A stretch of DNA of 6,495 nt, taken from NCBI GenBank assembly GCA_964365765.1, contig CAYIRB010000061.1, forward strand, positions 1 to 6,495, given 5' to 3'. Positions 1 to 6,183 of this stretch are shown here, in pieces. Source of the stretch: CALRGE01 sp964365765. GTDB taxonomy: Bacteria; Patescibacteriota; Gracilibacteria; UBA1369; 2-02-FULL-48-14. Numbering within the stretch: position 1 is the stretch's first letter; each line of letters begins with the position of its first letter. Under the pieces are notes generated by a model, which saw only the letters and a program-made list of their open reading frames with translations, was not told the DNA's origin and searched no databases. A program made the translations under genes and the position numbers.

Positions 1-269
1 TAGGCCGCAACGACATCACGAACGAAAAATATAATTTTGACGACTCCCCGCTCGATCCGGATGTCCCGCATTACGCTTCGCAAGAGTTTTCCAAAAGCTA
101 TATCCGCCACCTGTTGACTGAAAATGAAATGTTGGGAATCCGACTGCTGACAATGCACAATATCGCATTTCTATTTCATTTAATGGAGCAAATTCGCTAT
201 CATATAAGTCACGGGAGCTTCCAAATCTTTAAAAAGGAATTTTTGGCCGCATTTCAATCAAATGATTAG
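1..269 (+). CDS. tgt: tRNA-guanine (queuine) transglycosylase, C-terminal part, 5' truncated by window edge
   Basis: This enzyme exchanges guanine-34 of GUN anticodons for queuine or preQ1. Only the last 89 codons are present, read from base 3 to the TAG at 267-269. The frame starts with GRNDIT and continues with the family's PLDPD, SKSYIRHLL, EMLGIRLLTMHN and FKKEFLAAF blocks, which line up without gaps with the C-terminal zinc subdomain of bacterial Tgt. The usual Cys-x-Cys-x2-Cys...His zinc site is altered. The three cysteine positions are Val (63-65), His (69-71) and Ser (78-80), while the fourth ligand, the His of TMHN (156-158), is kept at the normal 26-residue distance. The catalytic aspartates would lie upstream, outside the window. 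The gene overlaps the ruvA start by 8 bp, so the two are probably co-transcribed. Family assignment is firm; whether the enzyme is active cannot be judged from this fragment. Confidence 0.9.
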   Translation, partial: GRNDITNEKYNFDDSPLDPDVPHYASQEFSKSYIRHLLTENEMLGIRLLTMHNIAFLFHLMEQIRYHISHGSFQIFKKEFLAAFQSND

Positions 270-837
270 ACTTTTAAAAGGTACAATCGAGTCCAAGGAA
301 GAACGAGCAATTATTTTGTTCGTAAACGGAGTCGGTTACCATGTTTTCGCCCCGAACGAGCTGGTCCAAAGTGCGGAAAATGACATTACGCTACATATTC
401 ACACCCATGTTCGCGAGGATGCGCTGGTTCTCTACGGCTTTCGAACAAAAAAAGAGCTCAACTTTTTCGAATTATTGCTTACAATAAACGGAATCGGACC
501 CAAAATGGCTCTGGAAATACTCAATCAACCCACGGAACAGATACAAACCGCGATTTTCACCGGTGACGTCACCAAACTTACAAAAATCCCCGGCGTGGGC
601 AAAAAAATCGCCGAACGATTGATTCTTGAACTTAAAAATAAAGTCGAACCGGCCAATTTGAACGACAGAAAACAAAATCCTCTCAAAACAAATGCAATCG
701 ACGCGGATATAGTGAAAGCGCTGGAGGGCTTAGGCTACAAGAAATCTCAAGTCGAGAAACTTCTCTCCGAAGCGGACGAAGACCTTAAGGACAAGGACCC
801 TGAATCCATTATTCGTTACTTCCTACAGCGCGTTTAA
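262..837 (+). CDS. ruvA: Holliday junction DNA-binding subunit RuvA
   Basis: RuvA tetramers bind four-way DNA junctions and load the RuvB helicase for branch migration in recombinational repair. The 191-residue product has normal family length and all three domains. Domain I, an OB-fold, spans about residues 1-62 and begins MIRLLKGTIE. Domain II, about 65-140, has two helix-hairpin-helix motifs: INGIGPKMALEIL (75-87) and IPGVGKKIAERLILEL (109-124). Domain III, about 145-191, is the RuvB-contacting helical bundle (IVKALEGLGYKKSQ near 150-163). The acidic pin that separates strands at the junction is present as E52-D53 in REDALVLYGF. The ATG lies within the tgt stop region (AATGATTAG) and has no Shine-Dalgarno sequence, which suggests translational coupling to tgt. 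ruvB and ruvC are not in the window; the next gene downstream is on the opposite strand. Confidence 0.97.
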   Translation: MIRLLKGTIESKEERAIILFVNGVGYHVFAPNELVQSAENDITLHIHTHVREDALVLYGFRTKKELNFFELLLTINGIGPKMALEILNQPTEQIQTAIFTGDVTKLTKIPGVGKKIAERLILELKNKVEPANLNDRKQNPLKTNAIDADIVKALEGLGYKKSQVEKLLSEADEDLKDKDPESIIRYFLQRV

Positions 838-1201
838 GCTTGCTCCGCGCGATGTCGGCTGAAATTTGTTTTGCTTCTTGAGATATATAAAAAGACGAAC
901 ATCCGTCTTTGGAATCTCCACGCGGACTGAACTCCATTCCTTGCCCGAGTCCGTGTATATGAATCTCCACTGCGTTTACGGTATCCAACCTCAGCGCCGG
1001 AAACAATAAGTTGGCAATCCGTGCCCGGACCAAACCGACACCAGATAGCACTGCACCTTTTGTAAGCTCCCCATCTCCTAGCTGTAAACCTTCTATTATG
1101 GGCCACTCCCGAACAGGCGTCTCAACTCTGACACGGCCGGAATCTTGTATATCAGCCTCATGAACGGGTATGCCGTCGATGCAACTTCTACTTCTTCGCA
1201 T
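809..1201 (-). CDS. Hypothetical protein, 130 aa, second gene of a minus-strand pair
   Basis: I do not recognise this protein. It is soluble in character, with no signal peptide or membrane segment. It has an Arg-rich start (MRRSRS), a central run with probable beta strands (near 55-83, including NAVEIHIHGLG), an SPRG motif at 92-95, FYIS at 104-107 and a probable C-terminal amphipathic helix (about 108-125). The order of these elements resembles the upstream gene at 1220-1621, so the two may be diverged copies. It starts 18 bp after that gene's stop with no Shine-Dalgarno sequence, and its own TAA (809-811) lies 29 bp inside the ruvA 3' end. A hairpin followed by T residues (around 885-910, minus strand) falls within its last third, which is odd for an intact gene. 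It is supported by being the longest frame here and by its neighbour's orientation; it could still be a decaying gene. Confidence 0.55.
   Translation of the reverse strand: MRRSRSCIDGIPVHEADIQDSGRVRVETPVREWPIIEGLQLGDGELTKGAVLSGVGLVRARIANLLFPALRLDTVNAVEIHIHGLGQGMEFSPRGDSKDGCSSFYISQEAKQISADIARSKLKRAVGSNE
885..910 (-). terminator. Hairpin plus T-run, terminator-like, inside the 130-aa gene
   Basis: A perfect 7-bp inverted repeat (AAAGACG at 891-897, CGTCTTT at 904-910) encloses a 6-nt loop. On the minus strand the stem runs into TTTTTATATA, as in a weak intrinsic terminator; on the + strand there are only three T residues, all within the stem. The stem has three G-C pairs, so it is weak. It sits about 75 bp before the end of the 130-aa reading frame. 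Confidence 0.3.
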
Positions 1202-1219
1202 AAATAAAGCGGTTATAGG

Positions 1220-1621
1220 CTAATCATTACGCAAGGCCTCCTTAAATTCACGGTGGAACTTCGCCGTCACATAATCCCTGGCATCCAAGTAAATATGATT
1301 CCCGTGAGGTGAGCTCATGGGGAAAGTACCTTGCTGACAATCTGCAACAAATAGACTGATGATCGCAAACTTTTCACCAATCGCAAGCGCCTTTACCGGA
1401 CCCTCTACACCGGGGATTTGCAGTATGGTCGGCCGACATTTTTGTTTATCGGCTCTTGAAAGAGACTCGTACTCACCATCAGCCATTAGTGACTCGTATG
1501 CCACATTCTCAGCAACATCCGGAAACCGTACAACCTCCTGCGGATTGAAATTATTTACCAAATAGCCTTTGCTGACAATCGATTCGGGCCTATCTCCATC
1601 TTTTATTACTCTCAATGCCAT
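1220..1621 (-). CDS. Hypothetical protein, 133 aa, first gene of a minus-strand pair
   Basis: I do not recognise this protein. It is a soluble, mixed-charge protein with no signal peptide. It has a hydrophobic core segment KFAIISLFVADC (84-95), an SPHGNHIYLDARDY motif (104-117) and a C-terminal helix rich in Lys, Arg and Glu ending FHREFKEALRND. It has two Cys (62, 95) and no recognisable metal or catalytic motif. The ATG is preceded by AAAAGG on the minus strand three bases before the start codon, which is close but is one of the few ribosome-site-like sequences in this window. A candidate promoter lies upstream within the first codons of the divergent peptidase gene. The gene is followed after 18 bp by the 130-aa gene, so they look like a two-gene operon. 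Coding is supported by the length of the open frame and its protein-like composition; the function is unknown. Confidence 0.65.
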   Translation of the reverse strand: MALRVIKDGDRPESIVSKGYLVNNFNPQEVVRFPDVAENVAYESLMADGEYESLSRADKQKCRPTILQIPGVEGPVKALAIGEKFAIISLFVADCQQGTFPMSSPHGNHIYLDARDYVTAKFHREFKEALRND

Positions 1622-1638
1622 ATACCTTTTAATTAAGT

Positions 1639-1667
1639 GTTAAAGAAGTTAGAATGTTCCAAGTCAA
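1639..1667 (-). promoter_or_regulatory. Candidate promoter for the two small hypothetical genes
   Basis: Read on the minus strand, TTGACT (1662-1667, 5 of 6 to the -35 consensus) is separated by 17 bp from TTTAAC (1639-1644, 4 of 6 to the -10 consensus), ending 17 bp before the ATG at 1621. The -35 lies inside codons 3-5 of the divergent peptidase gene if that gene starts at 1654. The TTGACT is part of a 10-bp sequence repeated before the FAD oxidase gene. The match is by eye only. Confidence 0.4.
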
Positions 1668-2682
1668 TTCAAACCCTATGAACCGAACTCTAGTAAGTCA
1701 TCCGGCAAATGTCAAGTATTTGGCTGGCTTCAGCGGTTCAAACGGTTTTTTGATACTTGGCGATAAGAACTATTTTTTCACGGATTTCAGATACCGTGAA
1801 ATCGCAAAAAAACTCGAAAAACAACAGACAAGAATCAAGTTCAAATTTATCGAAATTGACGGGAACCTGCCTGAAAAACTCAAAAAAATACTCGGGAACT
1901 CCAAAACAATCGCTTTTGAAAGTGAACATATGACGGTGGATGACTTGAAAATATGGAAAAAAAGACTAAAAGGTGTGAAATTCACTCCGATTGCAAACAC
2001 GATAGAGGAACTCCGGCGTTATAAAGACGCGGTGGAAATCTCAAAGCTCAAAAAATCTCAACTGATAAATGAACAAACCCTTGAGCGAATAAAAAAATTA
2101 CTCAAGCCGGGCATCACCGAACTCGAAATTGCATGGAAAATTAAAACCATAGGTCACGACTTGGGCGCGGATGACATTGCATTCGAGCCGATTGTGGGAT
2201 TTCAGGAAAATTCTTCCGTTCCCCACCACCAAAACACAAATCGAAAGCTTAATGATAATGAACTTGTGTTAATAGATATGGGCATGAAATTTGCGGGCTA
2301 TTGCAGTGACATGACCAGAACTTTCTTTTTTGGAAAAGGCACAAAAGAACAGCTGGCGATTTACGATTTGGTGCTGAAAGCGCAATTGGCGGCAATTAAA
2401 GCGGTGAAGTCCGACGTAAAAGCCGCGGTTCCGGATTTGGCCGCGCGGAAAATCATGGGAAAATATGAAAAGTTTTTCGGACATTCCCTCGGCCACGGGA
2501 TCGGATTGGACGTGCATGAAGCCCCGAGTTTGAGCGCGAGTTCAAAAGACATTCTGGAAGAAAATATGATTGTGACGGTGGAACCCGGAATTTATTTGGA
2601 AGGCAAATTCGGTGTGCGCATCGAGGACATGGGCCGCGTCACAAAATCCGGATATGAAAATTTTACCAAGGCCGAAAAATAA
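1654..2682 (+). CDS. Xaa-Pro aminopeptidase, M24 (creatinase-fold) metallopeptidase
   Basis: This is a cytosolic dinuclear-metal peptidase that removes the N-terminal residue next to proline (PepP/PepQ-like). The 342-residue product has an N-terminal creatinase-type domain (about 10-125; KYLAGFSGSNGFLIL and FFTDFRYREI) and a C-terminal pita-bread catalytic domain (about 130-335). All five metal ligands are visible: D208 (LIDMG), D219 (SDMTRTFFFG), H281 (GHGIGLDVHE), E310 (VEPGIY) and E324 (RIEDMG). The auxiliary histidines H191 (VPHH) and H288 are also present. The protein is short at the N-terminus, lacking most of the first helix usual in the family. The ATG at 1654 follows AAAGAAG, a weak ribosome site; M9 (1678) is an alternative start with no ribosome site. 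The gene is divergent from the small hypothetical genes (32 bp apart) and convergent with the FAD oxidase gene (5 bp apart). Choosing between aminopeptidase and prolidase specificity needs more than the sequence. Confidence 0.93.
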   Translation: MFQVNSNPMNRTLVSHPANVKYLAGFSGSNGFLILGDKNYFFTDFRYREIAKKLEKQQTRIKFKFIEIDGNLPEKLKKILGNSKTIAFESEHMTVDDLKIWKKRLKGVKFTPIANTIEELRRYKDAVEISKLKKSQLINEQTLERIKKLLKPGITELEIAWKIKTIGHDLGADDIAFEPIVGFQENSSVPHHQNTNRKLNDNELVLIDMGMKFAGYCSDMTRTFFFGKGTKEQLAIYDLVLKAQLAAIKAVKSDVKAAVPDLAARKIMGKYEKFFGHSLGHGIGLDVHEAPSLSASSKDILEENMIVTVEPGIYLEGKFGVRIEDMGRVTKSGYENFTKAEK

Positions 2683-2687
2683 TCTTA

Positions 2688-4262
2688 TCAATCCCTCTGT
2701 CTTTCCCTCGCCCTGTGTATAAAAAGTTCCTGCGGATCGAGCCGATTAAGCAATTCCACATTGGAACCTCTATGGTGAGCGTTTCTTTTGGCTCCGATTA
2801 CTTCGGCATCAATCTCGCCGGGCAAACCGAGTTCCGGCTTTTCACCACGTTCGCGCATACAGTTTCTTCCCTCTGCCCTGTAAGTCATTTCTTTGCCAAC
2901 GAAACGATGACCAAAATCAAGCAATCTCTCCCTGTGCGCTTGGAATGCCGCTTCATCGGGCATGACAACTCTGAAGTGGGGATCGAATCTGTGAAAACCG
3001 TGACCGTACAAAACGGTGCGCGCCGCCGGATCGGCAATTTGATCCTGAAGCGCGAAAATTTCCGCGCCGTGCCACTGCACCAATGCTTCATTCGAAGCAT
3101 CCACCGCGAAGTCCGTAGATACCGTAGACGCTTTTGGGAAATCGCGCTTTCTTAGAGCTCTAATTTGCTCGGGTCCCAAAAGTCTGAATCTTTCCAATTT
3201 TTTATAATGGGAATTTTCATCGGTAGACTTGCGGTTAAAATAAACGCCGTCCGCGTAGTCCGCATATACTTCCGGAATAAATCCGTCACTGTAAAGACTC
3301 ATTCCGATTGAGGCATCGCTCAAATCCGCCCGCCTTGTTTGCGCGAACTCCACCACCATTAAAAATTCGACGTCCTCGCTTAAATTCGGCGACCACCCCA
3401 TTGCGTCACGAGCCAAGGAAACCGCGTGTTTATCCATATACTCAATGGCGCGCGGAGCGAGCAACAATCCGTTTTGCCGTCTTGCTTTGTTCAATTCGAC
3501 TATGGTCTGCAAAAAATCTCTTCTCACATCATCCAAAGACTTGTTCCCGCGGGCGAAAGGATAAATCGCCCTGACTATATTCACAGGTGCATGAAATAAT
3601 TTAACAGTGGCATCCAAGCCGATTCCAAACGGGCCGCCCCTTCCCGACATTTCCCTACCCACCTGAGCGGGATTTACTTCATTGAAACTGGAATAATCAA
3701 AATAGTCACCGGGAACATAAGTTTCTTCATGGACTCCACCCTTACCGTCCATCCATTCCGAACCCAGGGCCACGGAATCCACGGAATGCGCGGAATCGGA
3801 AACTCCACCGCTGCCAAGCAAAGTTGCAACAGCCTTGGCGTTCATTGTGGTAATCGTCAATAAATTTTCCAATTTTCCATCCGATCGGGCATCCACCGCA
3901 TCCGAAAGCGCTTGCAGATTAACGGCCGCGCCAACAGTGGCGGTCATTGCATTAGAATCCACTTCCAAAGTTGAAAATTCCGATTTCGGCCCTTCGTCAA
4001 AACCGACAAGAACAATTCCTTTCTTATTATGTCTTTCCATCCAGTCGCGCGGAGGAGATTTAAACTGAGAAGAACTCGAAAGCGCCCCCGCGGGAGACAC
4101 AAGCAAATTCCCTTCGGCGGCAAACTCCAACACCGCCGCCAATTGATCCCTCGTCGAAACACCAAAGGCGTGATGTCTGTCAACGGGAGAACCCATTTCA
4201 TCATGCCGAGGAGCATCCCACTCGGGGATATCCAAACATCTTATCAATCCGTCATTTGCCAT
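2688..4262 (-). CDS. FAD-linked oxidase/dehydrogenase of the GlcD / D-lactate dehydrogenase type, divergent
   Basis: The 524-residue product has the two-domain plan of flavin-dependent 2-hydroxy-acid dehydrogenases. An N-terminal PCMH-type FAD-binding domain (about 30-225) contains TRDQLAAVLEFAAEGNLLVSP, a strand-turn LEVDSNAMTATVGAAVNLQALSD (split across 99-121) and the FAD loop NAKAVATLLGSGGVSDSAHS (141-160), ending in GIGLDATVKLFHAP (213-226). A C-terminal substrate domain (about 230-515) has IEYMDKHAV (273-281), a VEFA strand, YGHGFHRFDPHFRV (419-432) and RLDPQELF (507-514). The usual first-loop Gly pattern is replaced by PAGALSSSS, and the C-terminal GDGN-type and EHG-type motifs are degenerate, so the substrate is uncertain. 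No signal peptide or membrane helix is seen. It starts at the first ATG of the frame with no Shine-Dalgarno sequence. It ends 5 bp from the peptidase gene and is divergent from glmS. The family call is fairly secure; an oxidase acting on a cell-wall sugar is also conceivable. Confidence 0.75.
   Translation of the reverse strand: MANDGLIRCLDIPEWDAPRHDEMGSPVDRHHAFGVSTRDQLAAVLEFAAEGNLLVSPAGALSSSSQFKSPPRDWMERHNKKGIVLVGFDEGPKSEFSTLEVDSNAMTATVGAAVNLQALSDAVDARSDGKLENLLTITTMNAKAVATLLGSGGVSDSAHSVDSVALGSEWMDGKGGVHEETYVPGDYFDYSSFNEVNPAQVGREMSGRGGPFGIGLDATVKLFHAPVNIVRAIYPFARGNKSLDDVRRDFLQTIVELNKARRQNGLLLAPRAIEYMDKHAVSLARDAMGWSPNLSEDVEFLMVVEFAQTRRADLSDASIGMSLYSDGFIPEVYADYADGVYFNRKSTDENSHYKKLERFRLLGPEQIRALRKRDFPKASTVSTDFAVDASNEALVQWHGAEIFALQDQIADPAARTVLYGHGFHRFDPHFRVVMPDEAAFQAHRERLLDFGHRFVGKEMTYRAEGRNCMRERGEKPELGLPGEIDAEVIGAKRNAHHRGSNVELLNRLDPQELFIHRARERQRD
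3771..3797 (-). repeat. Three tandem 9-bp units inside the FAD oxidase gene
   Basis: On the + strand the units are CACGGAATC, CACGGAATG and CGCGGAATC, directly adjacent. Read on the coding strand they give the tripeptides DSA, HSV and DSV (residues 156-164), right after the glycine turn of the FAD loop. The units are in frame, so expansion or contraction would change the protein by three residues at a time. This is a small imperfect repeat, seen directly. Confidence 0.6.
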
Positions 4263-4271
4263 TTATCCGAA

Positions 4272-4297
4272 GGTAAACCCGTAAAAAGGTACTTACC
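4272..4297. promoter_or_regulatory. Pair of small palindromes in the glmS / FAD oxidase intergenic region
   Basis: Two palindromes, GGTAAACC (4272-4279) and GGTACTTACC (4288-4297), have centres 17 bp apart just upstream of the oxidase start. Both have GGTA or GGT half-sites with the reverse complement, which would suit an operator bound by a dimeric regulator on the oxidase leader. No regulator gene is in the window. Chance occurrence is quite possible because the half-sites are short. Confidence 0.25.
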
Positions 4298-4305
4298 ATA
4301 GACAT

Positions 4306-4335
4306 TCAAGTCAATTGCTTTTGATGCTTTATAGT
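4306..4335 (+). promoter_or_regulatory. Candidate glmS promoter overlapping the divergent one
   Basis: TATAGT (4330-4335, 5 of 6 to the -10 consensus) is the best -10 for glmS. At 18 bp upstream is TTCAAG (4306-4311), only 3 of 6 to the -35 consensus. Transcription would begin near 4342, leaving about 25 nt before the ATG. The -10 overlaps the minus-strand -10 at 4328-4333, so the two polymerases would compete. No glmS ribozyme would fit in so short a leader. Confidence 0.35.
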
Positions 4336-4357
4336 ATTAGAATGGCTTGGCTAACAA
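4328..4357 (-). promoter_or_regulatory. Candidate promoter for the FAD oxidase gene
   Basis: On the minus strand TTGTTA (4352-4357, 4 of 6) and TATAAA (4328-4333, 5 of 6) are 18 bp apart. The transcript would start near 4321 and have a leader of about 58 nt. A second possibility is TTGACT at 4309-4314 with a poor -10 (TACCTT, 4286-4291). Assignment is by eye. Confidence 0.4.
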
Positions 4358-4366
4358 GCAAAAACT

Positions 4367-6148
4367 ATGTGTGGAATCTTTTCCTATTTGGGTCCTAACA
4401 ATAAAGCGGCGGAAATCGTACTGAAGGGTTTGAAAAAACTTGAATACAGGGGCTATGACTCTTGGGGCATTGCCGCGAAGTGCGCCGATGGCGAGATTGT
4501 CATAGAAAAACACGTCGGCAAAATTTCCGAAGTGATTTCGCTGAACAGTGAAGTTTCCATGCCGTCTCACCTCGCGTTGGGACATTCCAGATGGGCCACT
4601 CACGGAGGAGTCACTCAATACAATGCGCATCCGCACAGCACGGAAAACGGTGATGTGGTCGTGGTGCACAACGGCATTTTTGAAAATTATCTCGAACTAA
4701 AACAGAAGCTTATAGAGGAAGGACATCAATTCAGATCCGAAACGGATTCCGAAGTCTTCGCTCATTTGGTTGAAGACCGTATAAAGGAAGAAGGTTTTGA
4801 AAAAGCCTTCATTAAGGCATGTGGAATGGTTACCGGACGCTACGCGATTCTTTCCATCAGCAAATATGAAAACAAAATCATCGCGGCGCGGCGCGGATCT
4901 CCTCTTATAGTGGGGAAAGCAAAGGACGGAGCATACTTTATAGCTTCCGACGTGCCGGCTTTTCTTGAATACACAAAAGACGTGATGTATTTGGACGACA
5001 ACCAAATGGTTGTAATCGACGAAAACGGGGCGCGGTTCTTTGATATTGAAAATGAAAATGAGATCGAAAAGAGAGTGATTTCAATTGACTGGAAGGAAGA
5101 AATGGCCGACAAAGGCAATTACTCGCACTTCATGATGAAAGAAATCATGGAACAAAAAGAAACCATCGCGCGGGCGATAAATTTGGACACGGAAAAATTG
5201 ATGAATCTGGCTGAAAAAATCAAACACGCCTACGGAACTTACCTGGTGGGATGCGGCACGGCCGGCAAAGTGGCAATGGTCGGCGAATATTTATTCGGCG
5301 AAATCGCCAAAAAACACGTCAACGTCAAATTCGGTTCGGAATTCGCGAGCGTAAAAAACTTTTTGACCGACCGTTCGCTTGTAATAGCGATTTCACAATC
5401 GGGAGAAACCGCCGATACGCTGGAAGCGATTGAAATCGCCAAATCAAAAGGCGCGACTGTTGTTTCAATCGTAAATGTTGAAACCTCAACGATGGCGCGT
5501 CTTTCCGACATAGTTCTTCCCCTTAAAGCGGGCCCGGAAAAAGCCGTGGCTTCAACAAAAGCGACCACTTCGCAAATCGCGATTTTGACTTTGCTCGCCT
5601 ATGCCGTAGCCGACAAATTGGACGAAGGGAAACAAATGCTGGTTGCCGCGCAAGGTAAAATCAACGACATGTTAAATCCGCGCTATGAGGAAAGAATCGA
5701 CGCCTTGAGCGATGAAATAAAAGATTCAAAAGACATTGTGATAATCGGTCGCGGATCCAACTTTCCAATAGCTTTGGAAGCCGCGATTAAATTGCAAGAA
5801 GTTTCCTATATTCACGCGGAAGGCTTCGCGGGAGGTGAATTGAAACATGGCCCCATAGCTCTGATTTCCGATGGCACGCCCTGCATAGTCATAGCGTCGA
5901 ATGAAGAATATAAATCGGAAATTCTATCAAACGCGATGGAAGTGAAATCGCGCGGCGGACTGATAATCGGAATCGCGCCGGAAAACGCGGAAGTTTTTGA
6001 CATCTGGATAAAAGTTCCCGACATAGGTCAAGCCTCGCCTATCGTTAATATCATTCCGATTCAAATGCTTGCCTACAAGCTCGCCTTGGCGCGACGAAAC
6101 AACCCCGACATGCCGCGCAATTTGGCAAAATCGGTAACGGTCAAATAA
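4367..6148 (+). CDS. glmS: Glutamine--fructose-6-phosphate aminotransferase (isomerizing)
   Basis: GlmS makes glucosamine-6-phosphate from fructose-6-phosphate and glutamine, the first committed step toward UDP-GlcNAc for the cell envelope. The 593-residue product is complete, somewhat shorter than the 609 of E. coli. The N-terminal glutaminase domain (about 2-225) starts MCGIFSYLG; C2 becomes the catalytic N-terminal nucleophile, which fixes the start despite no Shine-Dalgarno sequence. HSRWATHG (73-80), HNGIFENY (101-108) and D127 complete the glutamine site. Two SIS domains follow: SIS1 has GCGTA (295-299) and ISQSGETADT (342-351); SIS2 has IGRGSNFPIALEAAIKLQE. Catalytic residues equivalent to E. 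coli K485, E488, H504 and K603 are K475, E478, H494 and K588, the last in the terminal PRNLAKSVTV. The residue after GCGT is Ala (Ser in E. coli); I believe some other bacterial GlmS proteins share this. No terminator hairpin is evident downstream. Confidence 0.98.
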   Translation: MCGIFSYLGPNNKAAEIVLKGLKKLEYRGYDSWGIAAKCADGEIVIEKHVGKISEVISLNSEVSMPSHLALGHSRWATHGGVTQYNAHPHSTENGDVVVVHNGIFENYLELKQKLIEEGHQFRSETDSEVFAHLVEDRIKEEGFEKAFIKACGMVTGRYAILSISKYENKIIAARRGSPLIVGKAKDGAYFIASDVPAFLEYTKDVMYLDDNQMVVIDENGARFFDIENENEIEKRVISIDWKEEMADKGNYSHFMMKEIMEQKETIARAINLDTEKLMNLAEKIKHAYGTYLVGCGTAGKVAMVGEYLFGEIAKKHVNVKFGSEFASVKNFLTDRSLVIAISQSGETADTLEAIEIAKSKGATVVSIVNVETSTMARLSDIVLPLKAGPEKAVASTKATTSQIAILTLLAYAVADKLDEGKQMLVAAQGKINDMLNPRYEERIDALSDEIKDSKDIVIIGRGSNFPIALEAAIKLQEVSYIHAEGFAGGELKHGPIALISDGTPCIVIASNEEYKSEILSNAMEVKSRGGLIIGIAPENAEVFDIWIKVPDIGQASPIVNIIPIQMLAYKLALARRNNPDMPRNLAKSVTVK

Positions 6149-6183
6149 GTCGCAACAGATTAAAACCGGACAGCATATAAGCC

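Noticed and set aside
834..1106. 90-codon minus-strand frame overlapping the 130-aa gene
   Set aside because: Shorter, in another frame of the same strand, and rich in Arg, Trp and Cys as expected for an out-of-frame shadow.
2683..2687. Bidirectional terminator between the peptidase and FAD oxidase genes
   Set aside because: The gap is 5 bp and I see no hairpin in the flanking 60 bases.
2715..3155. 146-codon open frame on the + strand
   Set aside because: It lies entirely antisense to the FAD oxidase gene, whose product shows family blocks across this stretch; the + product has no recognisable feature.
4263..4366. Possible glmS ribozyme or riboswitch upstream of glmS
   Set aside because: Only about 25 nt of leader follow the candidate promoter and the entire gap is 104 bp; no ribozyme core is visible.
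5239..5568. 109-codon minus-strand frame
   Set aside because: Antisense to the first SIS domain of glmS, where the + frame is conserved residue by residue.
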